A DNA stretch of 64,000 nucleotides from Actinomycetota bacterium (GTDB lineage Bacteria; Actinomycetota; Actinomycetes; Actinomycetales; Microbacteriaceae), in assembly GCA_013297625.1 (NCBI GenBank), contig JAAFHT010000003.1:1-64000 (forward strand), given 5' to 3'. The notes below the pieces were generated by a model, which did no database searches, was not told the origin of the DNA, and saw only the letters and a program-made list of their open reading frames with translations. Numbering within the stretch: position 1 is the stretch's first letter; every line of letters begins with the position of its first letter. Shown one piece after another: positions 24,839 to 34,211 of the stretch. The position numbers and the translations under genes were made by a program.

Positions 24839-25405
24839 TTAGCGCAGTTGCTTCTTGGCCGAGATGACCCCGGTGTCGAAGCCCATGAGGTGGAGGCCGC
24901 CGTGAAAGCGCGCGTGCTCGACCTTGATGCAGCGGTCCATCACGACGGTCAGGCCCTTCGACTCGCCATAGATCGCGGCCTCTTCGTTCCAGATGCCGAG
25001 CTGCACCCACACGGTCGAGGCGCCGACGGCGAGCACGTCGTCGATGACCGAGGGAATGTCGCTGCCCTTGCGAAACACGTCGACGATGTCGGGCACTTCG
25101 GGTAGCGAAGCGAGATCGGGGTAGGCGGGTTGGCCCAAGATCTCGGTCGCGTTCGGGTTGACGAAGTACACGCGGTAGTCGCTCGACTGCTGCAGGTAGG
25201 TGCCCACGAAGTACGAACTGCGGGCGGGGTTGGGCGAGGCGCCGACGATCGCAATGCTCTTCGCGCGGCGCAAGATGGCGAGCCGCTCTTTCGCCGACGG
25301 CCCCACCCAGGTGCGCTGCGACTTCAGCAGTTTCGCCAGCGGGGAGCTCGCCGGGATGTCGCACGTGAGCCCGTTGGCGAGGGTGACGGTCGCGGTGTCG
25401 GTCAT
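24839..25405 (-). CDS. CoA-binding protein, YccU type
   Basis: 188 residues with a Rossmann CoA_binding_2 domain: SIAIVGASPNPARSSYFVGT, VYFVNPNATEILG, DIVDVFRKGSDIPSVIDDVL and TVWVQLGIWNEEAAIYGE. The conserved late motif VVMDRCIKVEHARFHGG is present. It overlaps the metY stop (ATGA) and is translated with it. In many bacteria this protein is encoded beside metY or metX; its exact role is not established. Confidence 0.9.
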   Translation of the reverse strand: MTDTATVTLANGLTCDIPASSPLAKLLKSQRTWVGPSAKERLAILRRAKSIAIVGASPNPARSSYFVGTYLQQSSDYRVYFVNPNATEILGQPAYPDLASLPEVPDIVDVFRKGSDIPSVIDDVLAVGASTVWVQLGIWNEEAAIYGESKGLTVVMDRCIKVEHARFHGGLHLMGFDTGVISAKKQLR

Positions 25406-26703
25406 GCCGAGGCTCCCTTCAGCGCGGCGTCGAGCGCCTGGTCGAGGTCGAAGATGATGTCGTCGGCGTCTTCGATGCCCACCGAGAGGCGCACGAGGCC
25501 CGGGTGCACGCCGCCGTCGACGAGTTGCTGCTCGGTGAGCTGCGCGTGCGTGGTCGAGGCGGGGTGAATGATGAGCGTCTTCGCGTCGCCGATGTTGGCG
25601 AGGTGGCTCGCGAGGTTCACGTTCTCGATGAGGCCTTGGCCAACGGCGCGGCCGCCCTTGACGACGAAGCCGAATACCGAGCTCGGGCCGAGCGGCAGGT
25701 ACTGCGCCGCGCGCGCGTGGTGGCGGTGCGAGGGCAGGCCGGCCCAGTTGACCGTCTCGATGCGCGGGTCGGCCTCGAGCCACTCGGCGACGCGGCGCGC
25801 GTTGTCGACGTGCGCTTGCATGCGGTACGGCAAGGTCTCGACGCCCTGAGCGAGCAAGAAGGCCGAGTGCGGAGCGAGCGCTGGGCCGATGTCGCGCAGC
25901 TGCTCGGCGCGCAATCGCGTGAGAAAGGCGTATTCGCCGAAGTTGCCGTACCAGGTGAGGCCGCCGTAGTGGGCGACGGTCTCTTCGAAGAGCGGAAAGT
26001 TGTGGTTCGACCAGTCGAAGCGCCCCGACTCGACGACGACACCGCCGAGGGTCGTGCCGTGGCCTCCCAAGAACTTCGTGGCCGAGTGCACGACGACGTC
26101 GGCTCCCCACTCGATTGGGCGGCACAGGTAGGGCGTGGCGATCGTCGAGTCGATGATGAGCGGCAGGTTCGCGGCGTGCGCCACGTCGGCGAGGCCTGCG
26201 ATGTCGGCGATGTCGCCGCTCGGGTTCGCGATGGTCTCGGCGAAGACGAGCTTGGTGCGGCCCGGGATGATCGCCGCGGCATAATCGGCCGGGTTATCGC
26301 TCGCGACAAAGGTCGTCTCGACCCCGAACCGGCGAAGCGTCACATCGAGCTGCGTGACCGATCCGCCGTAGAGGTTCGACGAGGCGACGATGTGGTCGCC
26401 CGCACCCGCGAGCGACGCGAAGGTGACGAACTGCGCACTGAGGCCGCTCGAGGTGGACACGGCTCCGAGTCCACCCTCGAGGCTGGCCACGCGCTCTTCG
26501 AAGCTCGCGACCGTGGGGTTCGCGAGGCGACTGTAGATGTTGCCGTATTTCTGCAGGGCGAACCGGGCCGCAGCATCCTCTGTCGAATCGAACACAAAGG
26601 CGCTCGACTGGTAGATCGGCAGGGCGCGCGCGCCCGTCGCCGAGTCGGGAACATTGCCGGCGTGCACGGCGCGCGTGCGGAAGCCATAGTCGCGGTCGGC
26701 CAT
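25402..26703 (-). CDS. metY: O-acetylhomoserine sulfhydrylase, PLP-dependent
   Basis: 433 residues of the Cys/Met metabolism PLP family. The PLP lysine lies in VVHSATKFLGGHGTTLGG; the N-terminal GFRTRAVHAGNVPDSATGAR and the length fit MetY. It makes homocysteine from O-acetylhomoserine and sulfide in methionine synthesis. TAGCCT stands six bases before the ATG (26710-26715 on the minus strand), so the transcript is probably leaderless. The CoA-binding protein gene overlaps its end. Confidence 0.94.
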   Translation of the reverse strand: MADRDYGFRTRAVHAGNVPDSATGARALPIYQSSAFVFDSTEDAAARFALQKYGNIYSRLANPTVASFEERVASLEGGLGAVSTSSGLSAQFVTFASLAGAGDHIVASSNLYGGSVTQLDVTLRRFGVETTFVASDNPADYAAAIIPGRTKLVFAETIANPSGDIADIAGLADVAHAANLPLIIDSTIATPYLCRPIEWGADVVVHSATKFLGGHGTTLGGVVVESGRFDWSNHNFPLFEETVAHYGGLTWYGNFGEYAFLTRLRAEQLRDIGPALAPHSAFLLAQGVETLPYRMQAHVDNARRVAEWLEADPRIETVNWAGLPSHRHHARAAQYLPLGPSSVFGFVVKGGRAVGQGLIENVNLASHLANIGDAKTLIIHPASTTHAQLTEQQLVDGGVHPGLVRLSVGIEDADDIIFDLDQALDAALKGASA

Positions 26704-26793
26704 ACCCTCAGGCTAGCCGGGAGCTTCGATTGGCGCCGGGGCGGGCGTTATGCGACGTAATCTTCGCGTTTTCGCCGTCGTGTCATCGTGCGC

Positions 26794-26823
26794 TTGCGGA
26801 AGGAGACATAGTAATAATACAAT
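26794..26823 (+). promoter_or_regulatory. Promoter, leaderless type
   Basis: TTGCGG (26794-26799), 18 bases, TACAAT (26818-26823), then six bases to the ATG at 26830. The AAGGAGA nearby lies too far upstream to serve as a ribosome site. Confidence 0.55.
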
Positions 26824-26829
26824 GCCTGC

Positions 26830-28077
26830 ATGACGACGGATGCTCAGCCCGCACCCCTGCCATCGCCCCAGGCCCCGACTGCTCGGGCCGATCGCGCTCT
26901 TCCGCCCGACATCGCCCGTGGCCTTGTGCTGCTCGGCATTGCGGTCGCGAACGTGCCCTTCTTCTTGTACGGCCGCGAACTCGGCCTTCTCGTCAAGCCG
27001 GTGACGGACGCCACGGCCGACCCCTGGGTCAATGCCCTCGTGGCGACGCTCGCCGACAACCGCAGCTACCCGCTCTTCGCGTTGCTCTTCGGCTACGGCC
27101 TCACACAGTTGCTCACGCGCGAGCAGGCGCGCGGAACCGAGTGGCCCGACGCGCGCCGTCTGCTGTTGCGCCGCAACGCGTGGCTCATCGCTTTCGGTGC
27201 CGCCCACGGTGTGCTGTTGTTCTTCGGCGACATTCTCGGCACCTACGGCCTGCTCGGCCTCGCGCTCGTGTTGCTCATTCGGGCCTCGGGGCGCACGCTC
27301 GCGATCGTCGGCTGGCTGTCGTTCGGCTTTCTCATCATCGTGGGTGCGCTCGAAGGGTTGAGCGGCCTGTTGGCGCAGTTTGGTGGAGCGGCGGCGCCGA
27401 GTGCGGCACTGTTCAACTCGGCGGGTGCCGAGACCTATCCGGCTGCCGTGCTCGCGCGACTCGGCGAGTGGACGCTCGGCATGATCTCGGTGCCCTTCGG
27501 TGGCCTGGGTCTGCTCGCTCCGATGATTCTGGGCATGTGGGCGGCGCGCTACCGGGTGCTCGAGCAGCCCCTGAAGCACCGCCGCGCACTCGTGCTCGTT
27601 GCCGGCATCGGCATCCCTGTGTCGGTGCTCGGCGCCCTGCCGATCGCGCTTGCTCTGCTCGGCGTCATCGAACTCTCGGTGATCGCGGAACCGTTCGCGG
27701 CCATGCTGCACGCGGCTACGGGCGCCGTGGGTGGTGCCGCCTACGTGGCGCTCATCGCTCTCATCGTGGGCGGGCGCGGCCCCGGCCGTGAGCTCGGCAG
27801 TCCTACGGCTAAGCCGCGCGGGCCCATCTCACGAATGTTCGCGGCCCTCGGGCAGCGGTCGCTCAGTGGCTACCTCACCCAGTCGCTCGTGTTCGTCATC
27901 GTGTTCGCGCCCTACGGGTTCGGGCTCGGCGCGACCGCGAGCGTCGCCGAGGCCACCCAGATTGCCGTCATCACGTGGCTCGCCACTCTCGTGATCGCGA
28001 ACATTCTGGCGGCGGTCAACCGCTCGGGCCCGGCCGAATGGTTGCTGCGCCGGGCGGTGTACGGGCGGCGGGGGTAG
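26830..28077 (+). CDS. DUF418-family membrane protein
   Basis: 415 residues with about nine to ten membrane helices. It starts DIARGLVLLGIAVANVPFFL and has the EARRLLLRRN-like DARRLLLRRNAWLIAFGAAH segment, and ends with the DUF418 hallmark region (RSLSGYLTQSLVFVIVFAPY, then AEWLLRRAVYG). Function is not established; relatives such as YeiB are proposed transporters or acyltransferase-like proteins. A leaderless promoter precedes it. Confidence 0.88.
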   Translation: MTTDAQPAPLPSPQAPTARADRALPPDIARGLVLLGIAVANVPFFLYGRELGLLVKPVTDATADPWVNALVATLADNRSYPLFALLFGYGLTQLLTREQARGTEWPDARRLLLRRNAWLIAFGAAHGVLLFFGDILGTYGLLGLALVLLIRASGRTLAIVGWLSFGFLIIVGALEGLSGLLAQFGGAAAPSAALFNSAGAETYPAAVLARLGEWTLGMISVPFGGLGLLAPMILGMWAARYRVLEQPLKHRRALVLVAGIGIPVSVLGALPIALALLGVIELSVIAEPFAAMLHAATGAVGGAAYVALIALIVGGRGPGRELGSPTAKPRGPISRMFAALGQRSLSGYLTQSLVFVIVFAPYGFGLGATASVAEATQIAVITWLATLVIANILAAVNRSGPAEWLLRRAVYGRRG

Positions 28078-28114
28078 GCGCCGACCCCTTCCGTGGACCC
28101 CTCTGTTCACGCGA

Positions 28115-29662
28115 TCAGATCCACGTGGGCATCCAGTACCGCAGCTGAATGAGTTCGATTGGGGTCGGGATGCCCGTCCACAGCGGCAGAAAGAACGCAC
28201 TCACGGCGAGCAAGAACAGCATGAGCATGAGCACGATGGTTGCGCCGAACGCGCGCCGCGGAGCGGGGTCGTCGGGCTGACCGAGCACGCGACCGAGCAG
28301 CATCGTCAGGGCCAGCACGAGAAACGGCGTGATGACGATCGTGTAGAAGAAGAACATCGTGCGCTCGGGGTAGAGCAGCCACGGCAGCCAGCCGGCGAAG
28401 ACCCCCGTGAGCACGACGGCGATGGCCCAGCCGTGGGCGGGGAGGGTCGGGCCGGTGAGGCCGCGCATCCGTCGAACGGCGAGGGCGATCAGGAGCGCGA
28501 GAATAGTGATCACGGCCGCGACTGACCCCCACCAGATGAACGGGTTGGGAATGCCCGTGATGGCCTCGGCCGTGCCGTTGCCGAGGTCGTTGTAGTGCAT
28601 GTAGGTCGGCCGCAGCAGCAGCGGCCAGCCGATCGCCGGAGCCTCGTAGTTGTGCGGGCTTGACTCGTTGACGTGGTACCCGTAGATGGCGGTCTGGTAC
28701 TCCCACCAGTTCTGCAGGACGTCGGGCAGGCTGCCGAAGACGCCCGGCAATCGGTTGTCGTCGGTGACCTCACGGGTGCGGCCATAGCCGCCCGTCGTCA
28801 CGAACCAGCCCCACCACGTGAGTAAGTGCGCGGCGACCGCTCCCGGAATCATGAGCACGAATGAGACGGGCGCTTGCCGCAGAAGTGTGCCGCTCGCCCA
28901 GATCGCGACTCCGGCCTGTCGCCGGTCGATGGCATCGGCGACGACGGTCAGCACGGCGAAGGCGGCGAGCAGGTAGAGGGCGCTCCACTTCACACCGGCC
29001 GCGAGGCCAAAGGTGATGCCGGCCGCGAAGAGCCAGGGCCGGTTCCAGAACGCCGGACCCCAGTCGGTCGATCGCGGGGGGTCGGATTCGCGTCGGCGCG
29101 CAAGCCACGCGTCGAGCGAGCGACGAACGTCTCGTCGGTCGAGCACGACGAAGATCACGGCGAGCACGATGAGCAGGGCGAGAATGCCGTCGAGCAGCGC
29201 GACGCGACTCATGACGATGGCATTGCCGTCGATCGCGATCAGCAGACCCGCGATGCCGGTGAGCACAAGCCGCGAGAACAGCAAGTGGGCAAGCAGCATG
29301 ACGAGCCCGACGAGCACGACGCCGGCCACGGCAGTGCCGAGTCGCCAACTGGCGGAGTTCTCGGGGCCGAGTGCGCCGAGGCCGAGCGCGATGATCCATT
29401 TGCCGAGTGGGGGATGCGCAATGAATGAGGCGAGTTCGCTCGGGCTGCCGGGCGTGCCCGCTGCCCACAACTCGTTCGCCCCGTCGGGCCAGCGCCCCTC
29501 GTAGCCGAGTTGGCGCAGCGATTCGGCGTCTTTCACGTAGTAGGTCTCGTCAAAGACGAGCTCGCCGGGATGCTCAATGCCGATGAGTCGCGTCGCCGCA
29601 GCCACCCCGAGCACAGCCGCGGGAACGGCAACACTGAGCACGCGGCGCCGAGCATCGTTCAC
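28115..29662 (-). CDS. pmt: Dolichyl-phosphate-mannose-type protein O-mannosyltransferase
   Basis: 515-residue GT39 membrane enzyme that moves mannose from polyprenyl phosphate to exported proteins. The catalytic FDETYYVKDAESL loop follows the first helix; FIAHPPLGKWIIALG is the second conserved loop, and many helices follow. It is divergent from rsmI, a pairing conserved in actinobacteria. TACGAT (29669-29674) lies six bases before the GTG start, so a leaderless transcript is likely. Secreted lipoproteins and Pst/WxL-region proteins in this window are possible clients (inference). Confidence 0.95.
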   Translation of the reverse strand: MNDARRRVLSVAVPAAVLGVAAATRLIGIEHPGELVFDETYYVKDAESLRQLGYEGRWPDGANELWAAGTPGSPSELASFIAHPPLGKWIIALGLGALGPENSASWRLGTAVAGVVLVGLVMLLAHLLFSRLVLTGIAGLLIAIDGNAIVMSRVALLDGILALLIVLAVIFVVLDRRDVRRSLDAWLARRRESDPPRSTDWGPAFWNRPWLFAAGITFGLAAGVKWSALYLLAAFAVLTVVADAIDRRQAGVAIWASGTLLRQAPVSFVLMIPGAVAAHLLTWWGWFVTTGGYGRTREVTDDNRLPGVFGSLPDVLQNWWEYQTAIYGYHVNESSPHNYEAPAIGWPLLLRPTYMHYNDLGNGTAEAITGIPNPFIWWGSVAAVITILALLIALAVRRMRGLTGPTLPAHGWAIAVVLTGVFAGWLPWLLYPERTMFFFYTIVITPFLVLALTMLLGRVLGQPDDPAPRRAFGATIVLMLMLFLLAVSAFFLPLWTGIPTPIELIQLRYWMPTWI

Positions 29663-29734
29663 TGGAACATCGTAGGCCGAGCATCCGCCCTGCGCTCGGC
29701 TCTCGCTCCGCAGGGGCGGTGGGAGGATGGGCGC

Positions 29735-30550
29735 ATGATCGTTCTTGCCGCGACGCCCATTGGCAATCTCGGCGACGCGAGTCGGCGGCTCGTCGAGGCG
29801 CTCGAGTCAGCGACCGTGATCGTGGCAGAAGACACTCGCACGGCTGTGCACCTGATGCGCGCCCTGGGCGTTGAGAACCGCCCGCAGCTCATGCCCCTGC
29901 ACGAGCACAACGAACGGGAGAAGTCCGCCGAGCTCGTTGCGCTTGCGCGCGAGACCGACGTGCTCGTGCTGACCGACGCTGGCATGCCCTCCGTGAGCGA
30001 CCCCGGGTTCGTGCTCGTCGAGACCGCGATTGCCGCCGGAGTTGCGGTCACCGCGCTGCCGGGGCCGAGCGCGGTGCTGACGGCCCTCGTGCTGAGCGGT
30101 CTGCCGACCGACCGCTTCGTGTTCGAAGGCTTTTTGCCGCGCAAGGGTCGCGCCGGGGCGCTGAAAGCACTCACGACCGAGCCGCGCACGCTCGTGTTTT
30201 TCGAGGCTCCGCACCGCATTGCCGCGGCGCTCGCCGACGCGCGGGATGCGATGGGCCCTGATCGCCGGGCCGCCGTCTGCCGTGAGCTCACCAAGAAGTT
30301 CGAAGAGATCGCGCGCGGAACCCTCGCCGAGCTCGCCGACCGCTTCGCCGAGGGCGCTCGCGGCGAGATCGTGCTCGTCATCGAGGGAGCGCCGGCACGG
30401 TCATCCGATCTGCCGACCGCTCTCGCCGAGGTCGCCGACCGTGTGGCGGCGGGCGAGCGATTGAAGGATGCTGCTGCCGCTGTCGCCGCCGCGACCGGGC
30501 TCGGCACCCGCGAGCTCTACGAGGCGGCGCTCGCCGCCCGTCGCAACTGA
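29735..30550 (+). CDS. rsmI: 16S rRNA 2'-O-methyltransferase RsmI
   Basis: 271 residues. Modifies C1402 of 16S rRNA with SAM. Tetrapyrrole methylase fold with MIVLAATPIGNLGDASRR, EDTRTAVHLM, LTDAGMPSVSDPGF, ALPGPSAVLTAL and FFEAPHRIAAAL. GAGGAT six bases before the ATG fits a leaderless -10. Longer readings would run back through the pmt promoter and are rejected. Confidence 0.97.
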   Translation: MIVLAATPIGNLGDASRRLVEALESATVIVAEDTRTAVHLMRALGVENRPQLMPLHEHNEREKSAELVALARETDVLVLTDAGMPSVSDPGFVLVETAIAAGVAVTALPGPSAVLTALVLSGLPTDRFVFEGFLPRKGRAGALKALTTEPRTLVFFEAPHRIAAALADARDAMGPDRRAAVCRELTKKFEEIARGTLAELADRFAEGARGEIVLVIEGAPARSSDLPTALAEVADRVAAGERLKDAAAAVAAATGLGTRELYEAALAARRN

Positions 30551-30566
30551 GGGCGACAGCGCTGAC

Positions 30567-31034
30567 CTAGTCGCAGGTATCGCGCAGGTCGAGCGTGACG
30601 GGGGCGCCCTGCTCGTCGCCGTCGACCGTGAGCTGCAGGCCGTCGACGCGGCCCTCGGCCGAACCGGTGCGCTCGACCTCGACGCCCACGTAGGCCGCTT
30701 CGCCCGGCTCAATGGCGGTCTGGTCGAGGTCGACTCCGCCGACGCTGCCGCGGCCGCTCGACTCGAACAGCACGGCTGTCGAGCGGGCATCCTCATTGAT
30801 CGCAATGAAGCGGTCGATAATCTCGACGCCCGATGACTCGAGTAGCTCGACGCCCGCGATCACAATCGCTTCGTCGGATGAGTTCGAGACGCCGATGGCG
30901 ATCGTTCCCGAGTCGCCCGCGAGACAGCCCGAGAGGTTACCGAGCGGATCACTTGGTGATCCGCTGCACGAAGCGAGAAGAATCGTGACGAGTGCGGGCA
31001 CAGAGACAGCGAGAACAGCGCGACGGGGAAGCAC
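30567..31034 (-). CDS. Lipoprotein, unknown function
   Basis: About 155 residues. Lipoprotein signal MLPRRAVLAVSVPALVTILL then ASCSGS. The mature part is a single beta-rich domain (GTIAIGVSNSSDEAIVIAGV, GEAAYVGVEVERTG) with two further cysteines (GCLAG and DTCD). I prefer the GTG at 31034: TAGCGT lies seven bases before it; a GTG at 31043 in frame is the other choice. It is similar in layout to the next gene, another lipoprotein, suggesting related roles at the cell surface. Confidence 0.72.
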   Translation of the reverse strand: MLPRRAVLAVSVPALVTILLASCSGSPSDPLGNLSGCLAGDSGTIAIGVSNSSDEAIVIAGVELLESSGVEIIDRFIAINEDARSTAVLFESSGRGSVGGVDLDQTAIEPGEAAYVGVEVERTGSAEGRVDGLQLTVDGDEQGAPVTLDLRDTCD

Positions 31035-31052
31035 GAGTTCCACGCTACGCGC

Positions 31053-31598
31053 TCAGCCAAGGTGCGTGCCGCACCGCGACCATGGCGGCACGAAGCCGAC
31101 GGTGGCGTCGGCCACGCTCGTGGCCGAGAACCAGCCGTCGTCGTAGCGCAAGCGCAAGCCGCGTAAACCTGCGTAGTCGGTGTAGTCCTTCGCGTGCAGC
31201 TCGACCACAATCTCGACCGTTGACCGCGGCTCAATGATCGTGCCCTCGATGGGGGAGCGATCACGCCAGAGGTCCACTTGCTCGGTCGAGAGCTCACCGC
31301 CCGGGGCAAAGCCGAACGATGAGTAGGCGTTCGGCACGGGAACGACATTGATGTCGGCGACCGTGGCGTTGTCGAGTTCGACGACACGGGCATCCCGAAG
31401 AATGACGCTGCGGCCAGTGTCATTCGTCACGGTGATGCCAATGAGGGCGAGATAGCCCTCTGTTGTTGTCTGCGTGGCAAAGCAACGCTCGGCGAGCCCG
31501 CCGAAGATCGTGAGCGGAGGCGCGCCAACACACCCGCTGAGCGTGGCGACGACCGCCATGCTCACGAGACCCCCTGCGAAGAACCTAGAGATCCTCAC
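31053..31598 (-). CDS. Lipoprotein, unknown function
   Basis: 181 residues. Signal RISRFFAGGLVSMAVVATLS then GCVGAP. The exported part looks like an Ig-type beta domain: YLALIGITVTNDTGRSVILR, then EPRSTVEIVVELHAKDYTDY and two cysteines (ERCFAT, SRCGTH). Its build resembles the lipoprotein downstream at 30567-31034, so the two may be distant paralogues. TAGCAT lies seven bases before the GTG start at 31598. Divergent from metG. Confidence 0.72.
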   Translation of the reverse strand: MRISRFFAGGLVSMAVVATLSGCVGAPPLTIFGGLAERCFATQTTTEGYLALIGITVTNDTGRSVILRDARVVELDNATVADINVVPVPNAYSSFGFAPGGELSTEQVDLWRDRSPIEGTIIEPRSTVEIVVELHAKDYTDYAGLRGLRLRYDDGWFSATSVADATVGFVPPWSRCGTHLG

Positions 31599-31652
31599 GG
31601 GGGCAATGCTACCGCGTAACCGAGCCAAGCGCGCCGGTAGGCTGGCACCACT

Positions 31653-33227
31653 ATGGCCGCAGCCGACCGCTTCTATATCGCCACCCCGATCTTCTACGTC
31701 AACGACGTTCCACACATCGGGCACGCCTACACCGAGGTGGCCGCCGACGTGCTCGCGCGCTGGCACCGGCAGTCGGGCGTCGACACGTGGTCGCTCACCG
31801 GTACCGACGAGCACGGCCAGAAGATTCTGCGCACGGCCGTCGCCAACGGCGTGACGCCGCAAGAGTGGGCCGACAAGCTCGTCGACTCAGCGTGGAAGCC
31901 CCTGCTCGACACGATCGATATCGCCAACGATGACTTCATTCGCACGACCGAGCCACGGCACGAAAAGGTCGTGCAGCAGTTCTTGCAGAAGCTCTACGAC
32001 ACCGGATTCATCACCGAGGGCGAGTACGAGGGCTACTACTGCGTCGGCTGTGAGGAATACAAGCAGAACGACGACCTTGTCGATGGCGCGGGAGAGTTTG
32101 CCGGTCAGCGGGTGTGCGCCATCCACGGTCGCCCCATCGAAGTGCTCAAGGAGAAGAACTACTTCTTCGCGCTCAGCACCTTTCAGCAGAAACTGCTCGA
32201 CCTCTACGAATCGCAGCCCGACTTCATTCAGCCGCCGAGCCTGCGCAACGAGATCATAAGCTTCGTGCGGCGCGGCCTCGACGACCTCTCGATCTCGCGC
32301 CAGAGTTTCGACTGGGGCGTGCGGATTCCGTGGGACGACAGTCATGTCACCTATGTGTGGTTCGACGCGCTGCTCAACTACATCAGCGCCATCGGCTGGG
32401 GCAGCGACGACGTGAACTTTGCACGGCGCTGGCCGGCCGTGCAGCTCGTCGGCAAAGACATTGCGCGCTTCCACGCGGTCATTTGGCCGGCCATGCTCAT
32501 GGCGGCCGACCTGCAGCCGCCGGCCCGCGTTTTCGGTCACGGCTGGCTGCTCGTCGGCGGCGAGAAGATGTCGAAGTCGAAGCTCACGGGCATCGCTCCG
32601 CACCAGATCACCGACGTGTTCGGCAGCGACGCCTTCCGCTACTACTTCATGAGCGCCATCAACTTTGGCCAAGACGGCTCATTCAGTTGGGAAGACCTTT
32701 CGGCCCGCTACCAGGCTGAGCTCGCCAACGGCTTTGGCAACCTCGCCTCGCGCGTCATCGCGATGGTCGGCAAGTATTGCGACGGCGTCGTGCCCGCTGC
32801 CACTGACGTGACCGCCGCCGAGTTGGGCATTCAGAAGACCGTGGCGGATGCCGTGGTCACCGCCCAGCGCGCCATCGACACCTTCGCCATCCACGATGCC
32901 ATCGCGGCAGTCTGGACGATCGTCGACGAGCTCAACGGCTACATCACGTTGCAAGAGCCGTGGAAGGTTGCGAAAGATCCGGCGCTGGAGGCACGCCTCC
33001 ACACGATTCTGTACACCGCGGCCGAGGGGCTGCGGGCGCTGGCCGTGTTGCTCTCGCCCGTGACGCCGCAGGCCGCCCAAAAGTTGTGGGTCGCGCTCGG
33101 GGCCGAGCCGGCGCTCGGCGGGTTGCTCGCGCAGAACATCCCGAACGCGGGCGAGTGGGGTCAGCTGCCCGCCGGCACGCAGACGCAGCCGCTCGAGGCG
33201 CTGTTTCCGCGCATCGAGACCGAATAG
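31653..33227 (+). CDS. metG: Methionyl-tRNA synthetase
   Basis: 524 residues, class I synthetase charging tRNA-Met. HIGH motif is HIGHAYTEVAADV; KMSKS is EKMSKSKLTG. The connective region has CVGCEEYKQNDDLVDGAGEF with one Cys pair and a later single Cys, a reduced zinc region. There is no C-terminal tRNA-binding (Trbp111) domain, so this is the short form. TAGGCT lies nine bases before the ATG. Confidence 0.97.
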   Translation: MAAADRFYIATPIFYVNDVPHIGHAYTEVAADVLARWHRQSGVDTWSLTGTDEHGQKILRTAVANGVTPQEWADKLVDSAWKPLLDTIDIANDDFIRTTEPRHEKVVQQFLQKLYDTGFITEGEYEGYYCVGCEEYKQNDDLVDGAGEFAGQRVCAIHGRPIEVLKEKNYFFALSTFQQKLLDLYESQPDFIQPPSLRNEIISFVRRGLDDLSISRQSFDWGVRIPWDDSHVTYVWFDALLNYISAIGWGSDDVNFARRWPAVQLVGKDIARFHAVIWPAMLMAADLQPPARVFGHGWLLVGGEKMSKSKLTGIAPHQITDVFGSDAFRYYFMSAINFGQDGSFSWEDLSARYQAELANGFGNLASRVIAMVGKYCDGVVPAATDVTAAELGIQKTVADAVVTAQRAIDTFAIHDAIAAVWTIVDELNGYITLQEPWKVAKDPALEARLHTILYTAAEGLRALAVLLSPVTPQAAQKLWVALGAEPALGGLLAQNIPNAGEWGQLPAGTQTQPLEALFPRIETE

Positions 33228-33236
33228 TCGATCGCG

Positions 33237-34211
33237 ATGACCGGGCAGACTGACCCGCTTGATCCGCATGTGCGTGCGCGCTCGACCATGGAAGGTTCGA
33301 CGCGCGATCTGAGCTACCCGCCGAGCCCTGAGCCGCTTGCGGTCGCCGTCTACGACAACCACACGCACCTCGAGATCGCCGACGGTGAGAACCCGTTGCA
33401 CTACCGCGAGCACCTCGATCGGGCCTCCGAGGTCGGCGTGCGGGGCGTCGTGCAGGTCGGCACCGACGTGCTCACGAGCCGCTGGTCGGCCGCGGTCGCG
33501 GCGCGCGAGCCTCGGGTGCTTGCCGCGGTCGCCATCCACCCCAATGAGGCTCCGGCGCTCGCCGAATCGGGCGAGTTGGATGCCGCTCTCGCGGTCATCG
33601 ACGAGCTCGCCGCGCAGCCCCGCGTGGTCGCCATCGGTGAGACGGGCCTCGACTACTTCCGCACCGAGCCGGGCAGTGGACGCGACGCGCAACTCGCCGC
33701 CTTCGAAGCCCACATCGCCATCGCGAAGAAGCACGGCCTGGCGTTGCAGATTCACGACCGCGACGCGCACGACGACATCGTGGCGACGCTGCTGCGCGTG
33801 GGTGCGCCGGAGCGCACGGTCTTTCACTGCTTCAGTGGGGGAGTCGAGCTCGCGCGCGCGTGCGCCGAGCACGGGTGGTACGCGAGCATGGCCGGCACGG
33901 TGACGTTCAAGAACGCCCACAATCTGCGCGAGGCGCTTGAGGTGCTGCCGCGCTCACTCGTGCTCGTCGAGACCGACGCGCCGTTCTTGACTCCGCACCC
34001 CTATCGCGGTCGGCCGAACGGCCCCTACCTGTTGCCCCACACCGTGCGCGCGATCGCCGAGCACCTGGGCGCCGACGTCGATGAGTTCTCCGCCCAGCTG
34101 AGTGCGAACACCGAGCTCGTCTACGGCTCGTGGGACGCGCACCCGGTTGCTGCGGCCGCCGACGTGCCCGGCAACCCGCTCGATCTCAGCGCGACGGCGG
34201 GCGAGCGATGA
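33237..34211 (+). CDS. tatD: TatD-family metal-dependent DNase
   Basis: 324 residues. Amidohydrolase-type TatD fold: metal ligands in YDNHTHLEI, E in VVAIGETGLDYFR, H in ALQIHDRDAH, HCFSGG and D in LVETDAPFLTPHPYRGRPN. About 40 residues precede the fold, so a start nearer VAVYDNHTHLE is possible, but GTG/ATG choices upstream keep the coupling with metG (9 bases). Its stop overlaps the rsmA start (ATGA). Confidence 0.93.
   Translation: MTGQTDPLDPHVRARSTMEGSTRDLSYPPSPEPLAVAVYDNHTHLEIADGENPLHYREHLDRASEVGVRGVVQVGTDVLTSRWSAAVAAREPRVLAAVAIHPNEAPALAESGELDAALAVIDELAAQPRVVAIGETGLDYFRTEPGSGRDAQLAAFEAHIAIAKKHGLALQIHDRDAHDDIVATLLRVGAPERTVFHCFSGGVELARACAEHGWYASMAGTVTFKNAHNLREALEVLPRSLVLVETDAPFLTPHPYRGRPNGPYLLPHTVRAIAEHLGADVDEFSAQLSANTELVYGSWDAHPVAAAADVPGNPLDLSATAGER

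Noticed and set aside
25403-26125. Extended N-terminus of the CoA-binding protein reading into metY
   Set aside because: The extra 240 residues are Arg-rich antigenic-type shadow sequence of metY; the ATG at 25405 overlaps the metY stop, a normal coupling.
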